Origin: Salinimicrobium sediminilitoris
GTDB taxonomy: Bacteria > Bacteroidota > Bacteroidia > Flavobacteriales > Flavobacteriaceae
Length of the DNA: 64,000 nucleotides
Direction: 5' to 3'
NCBI RefSeq assembly: GCF_020866905.1
Contig: NZ_JAIVCC010000002.1
Location: 1-64,000, forward strand
Of this stretch, positions 33,381 through 43,286 are shown piece after piece. Numbering within the stretch: position 1 is the first letter of the stretch; every line of letters starts with the position of its first letter. The notes beneath the pieces were generated by a model, which saw only the letters and a list, made by a program, of their open reading frames with translations, was not told the DNA's origin and did not search any database. Position numbers and translations under genes: made by a program.

Positions 33381-36300
33381 TTGGAAACAAAAAAAAATCA
33401 AAAGGAAAAAAAGAAAAGAGGTTCAGGCTTAAAATTATTTTTTAAGATCCTGCTCGGGATTTTTATCTTCATTTTTCTTTTATTACTCTTCATTCGCAGC
33501 CCATGGGGACAGGGAATTATTGTAGACAAACTTGTAAACTACATTACTAACAAAACTAATACAGTGGTAGAGGTCGACCGACTTTTTATCACTTTTGGCG
33601 GAGATTTAAGTTTGGAAGGTCTTTATATGGAAGATGAAGAAGGGGACACATTAATATATAGCAGGGAACTTCAAGCCGATATTTCATTAATGCCACTTAT
33701 AAAAGGTAAAGGTTTTTATCTCAATAGCCTGGACTGGAACGGAGGAATAGCAAATATTGATCGAACAGATACCATTCAGGGTTTTAACTTTGATTTCCTG
33801 ACGGAAGCCTTTGCAACGGCCGACACTACTGCTACCACAACACCTGTAGATACTACTGCTTCTGCGATGGAAGTTAGGTTGGGGGATATCAACATTGAAA
33901 ATTTCAGGCTTACCTATGATGACAAGTACCTGGGAATTGACACCAAAGTCGCCCTGGGACGTTTGCTGCTTGAGATGCAGAAATTCGAGTTGGACAGCAT
34001 GCGTTTTGAAGCCGGAGATGTTATCCTGAAAAATACCCGCTTCAAATATGCCCAAACCAAACCTGCTCCCGATTCTCCGCAGGAAGACACGATCCCATTA
34101 CCTTTTTTGTCTGCCGAAAACCTGAAGCTAAATAACGTTGCCGGATCCTACACCTCTGTTCCCGACGGTATTGTAGCCGATGTGGATATAAATGACCTGT
34201 ACCTCGAATTACCCGCAGTAGATCTGGAAAATACACTTGTCGTTATCGATCAACTTGATTTGAACGATTCAAGAATATATCTACAAACAAAAACCACAGC
34301 TATTGCTGAAGCAGAACAACAAACTGCTTCAGATTCTACAGCGACCGAAGGTTTCGAATGGCCGGAATGGGAGGTAAAAGCTCAGGATTTAAGTATTCAG
34401 AATATAGATTTCAGGTACTGGGTTGATGACAGCAGGCCAACTCCCGGCACGTTCAATCCTGAAGCTGTTGGACTTAAAGACCTGGATCTAAAAATCCCGG
34501 AGCTTATTTTGGCAAATCAATCTCTTGAAGCCAAAGTAGAAGCTCTTAATTTCAGGGAAGCTTCAGGATTGGACTTGAGTAGAACAAATTTTGTCGCCAG
34601 CATCAACGAAGATAGAATGCTGTTGCAGGATCTACTTCTCAAGTTAAATGGCAATATGGTGGAAGGAAGTTTGGTGATTGATTATCAATCTCTCAATTCT
34701 TTTATTGAAAATCCTGAAAATGCGACCGTGGATCTTAACCTTCCACGATTTGATGTGGATCTACAGGATTTGTACAGGTTCCAGCCAGATCTTCAGCAGA
34801 ACGAATACATTGCCGAACTTGCCAAAAAAGACCTTTCCGGAAGTCTTTTTGCCAGTGGAGAATTATCGAAAATATCTATTGAGAGTGCGAATATAAACTG
34901 GGGCAATACTGCGCTTTCATCCACGGGTGGTACTATTTATAATGCCACAGATCCAGATAATTTAAGATTTGATCTTCCACAACTTAAATTTAACTCTTCC
35001 CGGGCCGATCTTAGTGGCTTTTTAGAACCTCTGGACCTTGGAATCCAACTTCCTGAAAAAATAAGTTTATCGGGAAATTTCAGTGGAACACCAGAAGATA
35101 TATCTGTTGATGCGATCCTCAATTCTTCCGCAGGAAAAATCGATGTGGATGGACGATTTGTCACCGCTCCGGAAATTGCTTTCAACGCAGATCTTAAGGT
35201 TACTGAGTTAGAACTGGGACAACTCCTTCAGAATAAAGCCCTGGGGTCTATTAGTATGCAAATGGAAGCTTCGGGTTCAGGAGCCAATTTAAATGAACTG
35301 GATGCCATGGCCGATGGAAATATTTCCAGCTTCACCTATAATGATTACCAGTTTGAGGATATTGAACTTTATGCCGAACTAGAGGACGGCGATGGTTTTG
35401 CCAATGTAGATTATAAGGATGAAAATCTTAACATGGAGCTCCAAAGCTTTGTGGAACTGGATTCTGTCGCCCCAAAAGTGGCTTTAAACCTCAATCTTAT
35501 TGGAGCCGATTTACAAGCGCTTGGTTTAACTAACAGACAAATCAATACGGGACTTGATCTTAGAGCAACTTTTGAAGGTAACGCTGAAAGTTTTGACATG
35601 GTGGGAAGCATTAATGAAGGGGTTTTTGTATATGATGATGAAACTTATCTCTTGGGGTCTGTCGACCTTCTTACACATGTGAGACCCGATACTACTTCCA
35701 TTGATGTTGACAACCGTATGCTCGATCTTCGGCTAAGTTCTAATGCCGGGCCCATGGATTTTATAAATGCTCTTGACAGGCATTATCAAAGCTATTACAG
35801 CGTAGAAAATCAGCTGGATACGGTTCAAAATCCTGTCAATATTGAATTACGAGCAGAAGTTAGTCCATCCCCAATTCTGGAAGATGTTTTTCTTCCGCAG
35901 TTAGAAGAAATGGACACATTAAAAGTAAGAGTGGATTTTGAAGAGAAAACCAGAGAGCTCGCGGCTCAGGTAAGTCTGCCTTATGTAAATTACTTTGGGA
36001 GTGAAATAGACAGTCTGCAGTTCAATATGGCTTCAGACAGAGAGAAACTTGCTTTTGATTTTGGTTTAAAACGTCTAAATACAGGACCACTGGCTATTAA
36101 AGAGACCATTTTGGAAGGGGAACTGGTAAATGAAGAGCTATTACTGGATTTCACTTCCAATTATGAAGGCGAACGCCTTATGCATTTTAGTTCCCTGGTA
36201 TCCAAAGTAGATGATGTGCTTAGAATTCACATTGATCCCGAAGAACTCATCCTGAATGCTGCGCCCTGGGAAATAGACCCCGACAATGCTATTTTAATTG

Positions 36301-38414
36301 GGGAAAATGAGTGGAATTTTAACCAATTTGAACTTACACGTAACAACCAGTTGCTTCGGGCCTCAAATCAAATTGATGGAATAGCAGGAGAACACATAGG
36401 AATAGAGTTCGATAATTTTAGGCTTGCATCGATATTTTCTTATTTCAATCCCGAAAAAGTTCTGGCCTCAGGAAGCATGAATGGAAGTTTTGTCATTGAA
36501 GAGCCTTTTGGAACCACCGGACTTGTTGCCGATCTTAAGATCAATGAATTTGGAGTCCTGGATGTGCCGCTGGGAGAACTTTCCCTTGATGCAAATAGTA
36601 CCGGTGGGGATACCTATAACATAGATCTTGCTCTTAGAGGAAATGCAGATCTTGACCTTACAGGTTCTTATATAGCTTCGGAGAAAACAGCAAACCTCGA
36701 TCTCCAGCTGGACCTTAACGAAATTAAAATGGAGGTTATTGAAAACTTTGCAGATGACGCTATCACAGCGGCAGACGGTAGCTTCTCGGGAGCAATATCG
36801 GTTAGCGGCACCACTATGGAACCTCAATATGAAGGGAAAATCCATTTTAATAATGCAGCTTTTACCGTTGCTGCTTTAGGTGCTCCCTTTGTATTTCCAG
36901 ACGAAGACCTACGAATAAACAACGAGGGGATTTATATGGAGAGTTTCATGATCCGGGATTTGAACAACAATGAATTTATTCTTGATGGGGCTGTCCTGAC
37001 GGAGACTTACCTCAATCCTGAATTTGATCTTAGCTTTAATGCTGAAAATTTCACAGTCGTTAATTCTGAAGAAGGCGCTAACGAACTCTTTTACGGCAAA
37101 GCGGTAGTTGATGTCACAGGTTCCCTTACCGGCGATCTTGAATTGCCTATTGTTGAAATGGATCTTACAGTAGGGGAAGAGACCAACCTCACCTATATAA
37201 TTCCTGAAGCCAATGTGGAACTTGAAGAGCGGGAGGGAGTAGTTGTTTTTGTGAACAGGGAGAATCCAAACCAGATCCTTACCCAAACGAAAGAGGAGGA
37301 AGATGCGGTTTCATTTTCGGGCTTTAAGATGAATTCCTATATCTCGGTAGAAGAAAATGCAACTTTTACAGTCATTATTAGCGAAGAAACAGGAGATAAC
37401 TTCCGCGGGACAGGGGAAGGTGAACTTCTTTTCGATATTTACCCCAATGGAAGGACTACCATGTCGGGTAGGCTGGAACTGCAGGATGGTCATTATGAAA
37501 TGAGCCTTTATAACCTGGTCACCAGGAAATTTAATATCATGGAAGGCAGTAGTATTGTATGGGCGGGAGATCCCCTGGATGCAGATCTTAATATTACGGC
37601 ATCCTATAGTGTTGAAACTTCCGCTTCGGCTTTAATGGCACCTCAGCTTACATCTGTTGATATGGATGTTCGGCAAAGGTATAGACAGGAGCTGGAATTC
37701 CTTGTATACCTCAAAATAGGAGGGGAGATCAATGCTCCTACAATATCTTTCGGCCTGGATATGCCCGAGGATGAACAGGGGTCTCTTAGCGGACAGGTCT
37801 ATGGCAGGGTTCAGCAGTTGAATCAACAGGAAAATGAACTTAATAAGCAGGTATTTTCTCTCCTTGTCCTCAACAGGTTCTTCCCCGATTCGGGAAGTGA
37901 TGGAGCAAGTGGCGGTACTCTGTCCTTTGCACGGGATAATTTAAATTCAGCCATTTCAGATCAATTAAATGTATTTTCAGACAGATTATTAGGTGAAACC
38001 GGTGTGGATCTAAATTTTGGGCTCGACTCGTATACAGATTATCAGGGAGCTGCTCCCGAAGAGAGGACACAGCTGGATATTACCGCTCAAAAAAAGCTAT
38101 TTGACGACCGTCTTATTGTGAGTGTGGGAAGTGAGGTAGACTTACAGGGTAGCAGCCAGGTTGAGGAAAGCACTCCTGTGATTGGAAATGTTAGCCTGGA
38201 ATATCTCCTTACAGAAGATGGGAGATTAAGACTGGAAGCCTTCCGAAGAAGGAGTTATGAGAATGTCATAGATGGTCAATTGATCATAAGTGGCCTTTCC
38301 CTGATTTTTACACAGGACTTCAATAAATTTAGGGAGCTTTGGAGCCAGATTTTGAGTGAAGAGAAAAGAAAACAGCAGGCAAACCAGAATGAACCTGAAA
38401 AAACTGAACAATAG
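33381..38414 (+). CDS. tamB: TamB-like translocation and assembly module protein
   Basis: This 1677-residue AsmA/TamB-type protein has a Lys-rich N-terminus (about 1-18), one membrane anchor (about 19-40; FFKILLGIFIFIFLLLLFI) and then a very long beta-rich periplasmic body with repeated short strands (DLSLEGLYMEDEEGDTLIYSREL style). The C-terminal TamB domain (about 1250-1650) includes GRTTMSGRLELQDGHYEMSLYNLVTRKFNI and ADLNITASY. The family forms a hydrophobic groove bridging inner and outer membranes, for protein assembly and probably lipid transport. The start appears to be TTG; no in-frame ATG lies upstream. The TamA/BamA-like gene follows at 1 bp. Confidence 0.92.
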   Translation: METKKNQKEKKKRGSGLKLFFKILLGIFIFIFLLLLFIRSPWGQGIIVDKLVNYITNKTNTVVEVDRLFITFGGDLSLEGLYMEDEEGDTLIYSRELQADISLMPLIKGKGFYLNSLDWNGGIANIDRTDTIQGFNFDFLTEAFATADTTATTTPVDTTASAMEVRLGDINIENFRLTYDDKYLGIDTKVALGRLLLEMQKFELDSMRFEAGDVILKNTRFKYAQTKPAPDSPQEDTIPLPFLSAENLKLNNVAGSYTSVPDGIVADVDINDLYLELPAVDLENTLVVIDQLDLNDSRIYLQTKTTAIAEAEQQTASDSTATEGFEWPEWEVKAQDLSIQNIDFRYWVDDSRPTPGTFNPEAVGLKDLDLKIPELILANQSLEAKVEALNFREASGLDLSRTNFVASINEDRMLLQDLLLKLNGNMVEGSLVIDYQSLNSFIENPENATVDLNLPRFDVDLQDLYRFQPDLQQNEYIAELAKKDLSGSLFASGELSKISIESANINWGNTALSSTGGTIYNATDPDNLRFDLPQLKFNSSRADLSGFLEPLDLGIQLPEKISLSGNFSGTPEDISVDAILNSSAGKIDVDGRFVTAPEIAFNADLKVTELELGQLLQNKALGSISMQMEASGSGANLNELDAMADGNISSFTYNDYQFEDIELYAELEDGDGFANVDYKDENLNMELQSFVELDSVAPKVALNLNLIGADLQALGLTNRQINTGLDLRATFEGNAESFDMVGSINEGVFVYDDETYLLGSVDLLTHVRPDTTSIDVDNRMLDLRLSSNAGPMDFINALDRHYQSYYSVENQLDTVQNPVNIELRAEVSPSPILEDVFLPQLEEMDTLKVRVDFEEKTRELAAQVSLPYVNYFGSEIDSLQFNMASDREKLAFDFGLKRLNTGPLAIKETILEGELVNEELLLDFTSNYEGERLMHFSSLVSKVDDVLRIHIDPEELILNAAPWEIDPDNAILIGENEWNFNQFELTRNNQLLRASNQIDGIAGEHIGIEFDNFRLASIFSYFNPEKVLASGSMNGSFVIEEPFGTTGLVADLKINEFGVLDVPLGELSLDANSTGGDTYNIDLALRGNADLDLTGSYIASEKTANLDLQLDLNEIKMEVIENFADDAITAADGSFSGAISVSGTTMEPQYEGKIHFNNAAFTVAALGAPFVFPDEDLRINNEGIYMESFMIRDLNNNEFILDGAVLTETYLNPEFDLSFNAENFTVVNSEEGANELFYGKAVVDVTGSLTGDLELPIVEMDLTVGEETNLTYIIPEANVELEEREGVVVFVNRENPNQILTQTKEEEDAVSFSGFKMNSYISVEENATFTVIISEETGDNFRGTGEGELLFDIYPNGRTTMSGRLELQDGHYEMSLYNLVTRKFNIMEGSSIVWAGDPLDADLNITASYSVETSASALMAPQLTSVDMDVRQRYRQELEFLVYLKIGGEINAPTISFGLDMPEDEQGSLSGQVYGRVQQLNQQENELNKQVFSLLVLNRFFPDSGSDGASGGTLSFARDNLNSAISDQLNVFSDRLLGETGVDLNFGLDSYTDYQGAAPEERTQLDITAQKKLFDDRLIVSVGSEVDLQGSSQVEESTPVIGNVSLEYLLTEDGRLRLEAFRRRSYENVIDGQLIISGLSLIFTQDFNKFRELWSQILSEEKRKQQANQNEPEKTEQ

Positions 38415-38415
38415 C

Positions 38416-40722
38416 ATGTCAAAAAAGGCATTTTTAGGACTTACTTTATTTTTAGCTATTTTTTTGCTGCAGGCTTGCAGCGTCAAAAAATTTATCCCCG
38501 AAGATGAATTATTATATACTGGAGCAGATATTGAACTCGATTCTCAGGATGAGATAGCAAACAAAAAAGATCTTAAAAATCAGCTACAAACCTTACTTAC
38601 TCCTTCACCAAATGCAAAATTCCTGGGCACGCGGTGGGGATTGTACTTCCACTATAAAGCACAGAAGGAGAAACCGGGGTTTATAAATAAATTTCTGAAT
38701 AGAAAATTCGGGGAAGAACCGGTTTATCTTTCAGATGTTGATCCCTATCATACAGAAGAACTACTTAAAAACCGGTTAGAGAACAGGGGGTATTTTTACA
38801 GCACGGTTGATTTCACTCTGGAAGAAAAGAGAAAGCAGAAGTTAGCTTCTATTTCATATCACGCTACACTTCCGGAGGAACCTTATGTGCTCGAAAAATA
38901 CAGAATGGATAATGATTCCCTCAGGATCTATAGGGAGATCAAGGAAACCCTTTCAGAATCTCTTATTGATGAAGGAGAACCTTTTAATCTTTCTGTTCTA
39001 AAGTTGGAAAGGGAGCGAATAGATATTGCTCTAAAAGAACGTGGTTATTACAACTTCAGTAATAACTTCCTCATCTTCGAATCTGATACCAATCAATATG
39101 ACCGCAAGAAGTTCGATCTTTTTTTACGCCTTAAGAAGCAGGTGCCGGAGGAAGCGATTAAACCCTACAAAGTGAAACGGGTTAATATTTATCCTAACTA
39201 TGCAATTGGCACCGATTCTATTGACCGGGACACAGTACGATATAACGGCAGGAACTACATCCAGAATGAAGTCTTCTTTAAACCCGAAAAATTAGATCCT
39301 TATATATTGATTAAAGAAGGGGAGCTCTACAGCCCGACTGAATCGGGAAGGACAAGTAGACGCCTCACTTCCCTGGGAACTTATAAATTCGTGAACATAA
39401 GGTATGACGTTTTAGATTCAATTTCTACCGATAGTATAGGTTACCTGGAAGCGAATATCTTCCTGTCACCACTCAATAAAAGATCAATACGTGCAGAATT
39501 ACAGGCCGTTACCAAATCCAACAATTTCGCAGGACCACACCTGGCATTGACCTACACCAACCGGAATCTCTTCCACGGGGGGGAAATTCTTAAACTCACG
39601 GGGAAAGTTGGCTACGAACAACAACTTTCTGCCGATTCGGATGTTGGAAATACCAGTATCATCCTGGGATTAAATTCAGATTTTATTATTCCCAGAATGC
39701 TTTTTCCAATAATTGAGATAAATAGCAACTGGTTCGAATATTCCATTCCAAAGACAAAAATAAGTGCGGGATTTGAATATCTTAATCGAACTGGCCTCTT
39801 TAACCTGTTTTCGGTTTCAGGGAGTTTCGGCTACATTTGGAAAGCCAACAGGTACATTACTCACGAATTGAATCCTTTTTCGGTTGACTACGTGCAGCTA
39901 AATGAATCGGACAGATTTGGAGAAATTCTTAAAGAAAACCCTTTCCTCGCAAGTAGTTTTGATCAACAATTTATAGCGGGTCTTACTTATTCATTTATTT
40001 ATAATGGAATGGTAGATGCCAGTGATACTCACCAGTTTTTCCTAAATGCCAACCTGGATCTAACAGGGAATATTCTGGATGCATTGAGCGGCGGAGAGAC
40101 TCCCAAGACCTTCCTGGGCCTCAGGTTCGCACAGTACGCAAAAGCCGATGCCGATTTTCGTTATCATTTTAAACTAAGCCCTGAGCAAACCATTGCCACC
40201 CGATTATTTGCCGGACTCGGAGTTCCTTACGGGAATTCTGATGTTATGCCTTTCAGCCGTCAATATTTTGCCGGAGGACCTTACAGCATCAGGGCCTTTC
40301 AAATTAGATCACTTGGTCCCGGAACTTACAAACCACAGGGAGATCTTTCCTATTATGATCAAATGGGAAATATAAGATTGGAGGCCAATGTGGAATATCG
40401 CTTCCCCATCTTCCAAATCTTAAAAGGAGCTGTATTTGCAGATGCAGGAAATGTCTGGAATACCGAAAGAAATAATCTTCCTCCCGGGGATGAATTGACA
40501 GAGCAACAGGAAGAGCTTATTGAAAAAGGTACTTTTAGTTCAAACTTTTTAAATGAGGTTGCAGTAGGGGCAGGAGTAGGACTAAGGGTTGATATTCAAA
40601 GCTTCGTCATAAGATTTGATCTTGCGGCACCCTTGCGCATTCCGTGGCTTGAAGAAGGGGACCGTTGGGATCCAAGACTTACAGAGCCGGTATTTAACTT
40701 CGCAATTGGATACCCGTTCTAA
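38416..40722 (+). CDS. tamA: TamA/BamA-family outer-membrane protein
   Basis: 769 residues from the ATG at 38416. This start gives a lipoprotein-type signal ending LLQACS (Cys about 21); earlier in-frame starts overlap tamB and spoil it. Periplasmic POTRA-like domains (about 25-400) are followed by an Omp85 barrel, with SRQYFAGGPYSIRAFQIRSLGPGTY carrying the conserved loop-6 (VRGF/Y-like IRAF) and a C-terminal strand ending FNFAIGYPF with terminal Phe. It partners TamB in outer-membrane biogenesis. N-terminal acylation is typical of the Bacteroidota version. Its last 4 bp overlap the convergent upp gene. Confidence 0.9.
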   Translation: MSKKAFLGLTLFLAIFLLQACSVKKFIPEDELLYTGADIELDSQDEIANKKDLKNQLQTLLTPSPNAKFLGTRWGLYFHYKAQKEKPGFINKFLNRKFGEEPVYLSDVDPYHTEELLKNRLENRGYFYSTVDFTLEEKRKQKLASISYHATLPEEPYVLEKYRMDNDSLRIYREIKETLSESLIDEGEPFNLSVLKLERERIDIALKERGYYNFSNNFLIFESDTNQYDRKKFDLFLRLKKQVPEEAIKPYKVKRVNIYPNYAIGTDSIDRDTVRYNGRNYIQNEVFFKPEKLDPYILIKEGELYSPTESGRTSRRLTSLGTYKFVNIRYDVLDSISTDSIGYLEANIFLSPLNKRSIRAELQAVTKSNNFAGPHLALTYTNRNLFHGGEILKLTGKVGYEQQLSADSDVGNTSIILGLNSDFIIPRMLFPIIEINSNWFEYSIPKTKISAGFEYLNRTGLFNLFSVSGSFGYIWKANRYITHELNPFSVDYVQLNESDRFGEILKENPFLASSFDQQFIAGLTYSFIYNGMVDASDTHQFFLNANLDLTGNILDALSGGETPKTFLGLRFAQYAKADADFRYHFKLSPEQTIATRLFAGLGVPYGNSDVMPFSRQYFAGGPYSIRAFQIRSLGPGTYKPQGDLSYYDQMGNIRLEANVEYRFPIFQILKGAVFADAGNVWNTERNNLPPGDELTEQQEELIEKGTFSSNFLNEVAVGAGVGLRVDIQSFVIRFDLAAPLRIPWLEEGDRWDPRLTEPVFNFAIGYPF

Positions 40723-41378
40723 TGCTGCTCCTTTGGACCAAAACAAAGATCTCCAGCATCTCCAAGGCCGGGAACAATATAACCTCTCTCGTCTAATTCC
40801 TCATCAATGGTAGCTACCCAAAGGTGTGAATTTTCAGGAAAATTTTCCTCCAGGTATGCTATTCCTTCTTTTGCAGCTATGACCGCGACAAGGTGAATTT
40901 CTTTTGGATTCCCCATCTTTTTTAAAGCTTCCAAAACATTCACAAATGAGCGGCCGGTAGCCAGCATAGGGTCAGCCAAAATGAGAGTTTTTCCTTCAAG
41001 GGAAGGCGAGGCCAGATATTCTACAAGAATTTCAAACTCCTCATCATTATTGGGGTGATGACGGTAAGCAGAAATAAAGGAGTTTTCTGCAGCATCAAAA
41101 TAATTAAGTAAACCGGTATGAAGAGGTAGTCCCGCTCGTAGTATTGAGCAAATCACCAGCTCCTCTGTAGGAAGGGATACGTTAGCGGTACCTAACGGAG
41201 TCCTTACTTCCTTATTTTCAAAATGAAAATTCTTGCTTAGCTCATACCCCAAAATCTCTCCCAATCTCTCAATATTTCTTCGGAATCGGAGTCTATCGGT
41301 TTGAATATCAACATTCCGTAGTTGAGAAATAAAGGTGTTGGCAATAGAATTCTTTTCGAGTAGGTGGTGAACGTGCAT
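40719..41378 (-). CDS. upp: Uracil phosphoribosyltransferase
   Basis: This 219-residue pyrimidine-salvage enzyme joins uracil and PRPP to give UMP. The start is set at the ATG at 41378 (MHVHHLLEKNSIANTFISQLR); an upstream in-frame Met adds ten atypical residues. Visible motifs are ICSILRAGLPLHTG, the PRPP loop LILADPMLATGRS (about 131-143) and the uracil-binding region RGYIVPGLGDAGDLCFG near the C-terminus. TAACTTTG at 41406-41413 on the minus strand may be its -7 box, without a clear -33 element. Confidence 0.94.
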   Translation of the reverse strand: MHVHHLLEKNSIANTFISQLRNVDIQTDRLRFRRNIERLGEILGYELSKNFHFENKEVRTPLGTANVSLPTEELVICSILRAGLPLHTGLLNYFDAAENSFISAYRHHPNNDEEFEILVEYLASPSLEGKTLILADPMLATGRSFVNVLEALKKMGNPKEIHLVAVIAAKEGIAYLEENFPENSHLWVATIDEELDERGYIVPGLGDAGDLCFGPKEQH

Positions 41379-41656
41379 AAAATTAAATTGTATTTGAAGG
41401 AAGATCAAAGTTAAAAATTTTTAATCCAAAACCTCTACTTTCTCAGGTTTCAAAAGTGGCATTTTTAGAAGAGATTTATATGATTAAATTATCCGGGATA
41501 CCAAAGAAGGATTTATTCTTAAAGAAATTTGCCTCTTCTTTAAAAACTTTAGTAAATAGCCAAGGTTTTCGGCCGTATAGGTGAAAAAGAAATTTTGTAT
41601 ATTTAGTTGTTTAAAATATTGCTTCACAATTAGTTGCGTTTAAAATAGACTTAATA

Positions 41657-42043
41657 ATGAGCGAGAAAGAGAAATTTTTGAGAGATGTAAATAAAGCTTA
41701 CATCAATGGGGATGAAGAATTCTTCATGGAGCATATTACAGATGACATATGCTGGGAAATTGTGGGGGAGAAGGATATTTCGGGCAAAGCTGAATTCAAG
41801 GAGGTCTTAGACCAAATGAAAGAAATGCCATCTGTTGATATTGAGATTGAAAATATCTTTTTTAATGCCACCCACGGAATTGTCGAAGGTGTGGTGGTGA
41901 GTAGAAACCGCCTGGGCCAAAAAAAACAATTCGGCTTTTGTGATATCTATAAATTTGCAGAGGGTCCCAAATTGAAAATTTCGGCAATCACCTCATATGT
42001 CATTGACGTTAGCCGATACATTCAGTACAGAGAAAAGCGATAA
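41657..42043 (+). CDS. NTF2-like/SnoaL-like protein
   Basis: This 128-residue protein has the alpha+beta cone pattern of the NTF2-like superfamily: FLRDVNKAYINGDEEFFMEHITDDICWEIVGE (about 7-38), then FKEVLDQM and three C-terminal strands. There is no signal peptide. Members range from isomerases to ligand-binding proteins; no catalytic dyad was recognised here. Single-gene unit with its own terminator. Confidence 0.8.
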   Translation: MSEKEKFLRDVNKAYINGDEEFFMEHITDDICWEIVGEKDISGKAEFKEVLDQMKEMPSVDIEIENIFFNATHGIVEGVVVSRNRLGQKKQFGFCDIYKFAEGPKLKISAITSYVIDVSRYIQYREKR

Positions 42044-42072
42044 AAAAAGCCACCTTTTTAGGTGGCTTTTCT
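42044..42072. terminator. Bidirectional terminator
   Basis: The stem AAAAGCCACC/GGTGGCTTTT (42045-42054 and 42061-42070) has a 6-nt loop and serves the convergent NTF2-like and hydrophilic protein genes. Confidence 0.9.
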
Positions 42073-42073
42073 A

Positions 42074-42460
42074 TTATTTTTGAGACTTCTCATCTCTCGT
42101 CTTTTCTGAAGGATCTTTATACTTTTCAGCTTTATCGCCTTTATAAACAGTATTTGTTTGTGACTCTATATTATCATTGGAATTAGCAGATTCTTTAGGC
42201 CGCCTTTCCTTCTCCACGTCCTGGGGTTTGTTGGTAGTAGGATTAAATTTTCGATCTGCCTCTCCCGGAATATCAAGATCGGCACCAGCGTAATCAATAG
42301 GTTCATCTCTATCCTTGAAATAGTCTCCTTTCTTTTGATCCTGACTTTGATTATTCAATACATTCTTATCCTCAGAAGTAATATCCGAATTGTATTTCGT
42401 ATCCTTGTCGCGGTTCATGTCTTCTGTCTTATTTTTTGGTTGTTCTTCTTTCTTTGTCAT
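42074..42460 (-). CDS. Hydrophilic, probably disordered protein of unknown function
   Basis: 128 residues, nearly all charged or polar (Lys, Glu, Asp, Asn, Gln, Thr), with no hydrophobic core, signal peptide or Cys. Short motifs DEPIDYAGADLDIPGEADRK and AEKYKDPSEKTRDE look like conserved islands. The composition recalls stress-induced hydrophilins, but no family was recognised. It ends beside a strong bidirectional terminator, which supports its being a real gene. Confidence 0.65.
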   Translation of the reverse strand: MTKKEEQPKNKTEDMNRDKDTKYNSDITSEDKNVLNNQSQDQKKGDYFKDRDEPIDYAGADLDIPGEADRKFNPTTNKPQDVEKERRPKESANSNDNIESQTNTVYKGDKAEKYKDPSEKTRDEKSQK

Positions 42461-42616
42461 GGTTTTGTTTTTAATTAAATTACAGATAATCTTATATTTA
42501 CCCGAGCTTTAGCGGTTAAAATGCAGTTAAATTTTTAGCTGGTTTCCAGGGAAATTTTTCTTCAGAAAAAAAGTGGTTGAATTTTTGATATCTAAATGAT
42601 GAAGAATATTCTGGTA

Positions 42617-43282
42617 ATGAAAAATATATTTTTACTTATTTTCTGCTTTGCTTCTTACGTTGCGCAGGCTCAGATTGATAATCCCACAGCTCCTGTTAGA
42701 GCTCCGGGGGAACTTATGGCGCCAAAAACTGGAAGTGAATCTTCATCTTTTAAGAAATCTTCAGGCAATCACAGCTTAAGCTCCAAAAAAGGCATTTTTA
42801 GTGCCGAAAGTGAATCCATAAAACTGGGTGAGAAAGAAGAAAAATCCTTCAGCATGAGAACAGATCAAAACGGGCTCATGACCTTTAAAGGAAAGGATTT
42901 CACTCCTAAAGCATTTACAAAAGACAAAGAGATTCGGGAAGAATTCCGCAAGGACCAGTATTTAGGAGATTTCATCACCACCGGAGTTTATGTAGAATTA
43001 TATTGCCGCGATCACGAATACATTGATGGTGACAAAGTAAAGATCATTGTAAACGGTGTCGTTATCAACAGGAATATGTCCCTGGGCGCTTCTTTTACGC
43101 CCATTATGGTTAATCTCGACAGCGGACTAAATAACATTGAATTTGAAGCCCTTAACCAGGGAACATCGGGACCAAATACTGCTGAGCTCAGGGTCTATGA
43201 TGACCAGGGCAGGGAAGTAGTTAGAAAGGAATGGAACCTACTCACCGGTTCCCGCGCCAGCCTTGTTGTGGTAAAGCAGTAA
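42617..43282 (+). CDS. Secreted protein of unknown function
   Basis: 221 residues from the ATG at 42617, which places the signal peptide first (MKNIFLLIFCFASYVAQAQ); two earlier in-frame Met codons at 42596 and 42599 add seven or six residues. A Ser/Lys-rich linker (about 35-60) leads to a C-terminal beta-rich domain (about 115-221; YVELYCRDHEYIDGDKVKI, NLDSGLNNIEFEALNQG, AELRVYDDQGREV) resembling an Ig-like or carbohydrate-binding fold. I do not recognise a named family. Convergent with the amino-acid permease gene, 4 bp apart. Confidence 0.75.
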   Translation: MKNIFLLIFCFASYVAQAQIDNPTAPVRAPGELMAPKTGSESSSFKKSSGNHSLSSKKGIFSAESESIKLGEKEEKSFSMRTDQNGLMTFKGKDFTPKAFTKDKEIREEFRKDQYLGDFITTGVYVELYCRDHEYIDGDKVKIIVNGVVINRNMSLGASFTPIMVNLDSGLNNIEFEALNQGTSGPNTAELRVYDDQGREVVRKEWNLLTGSRASLVVVKQ

Positions 43283-43286
43283 TTCA

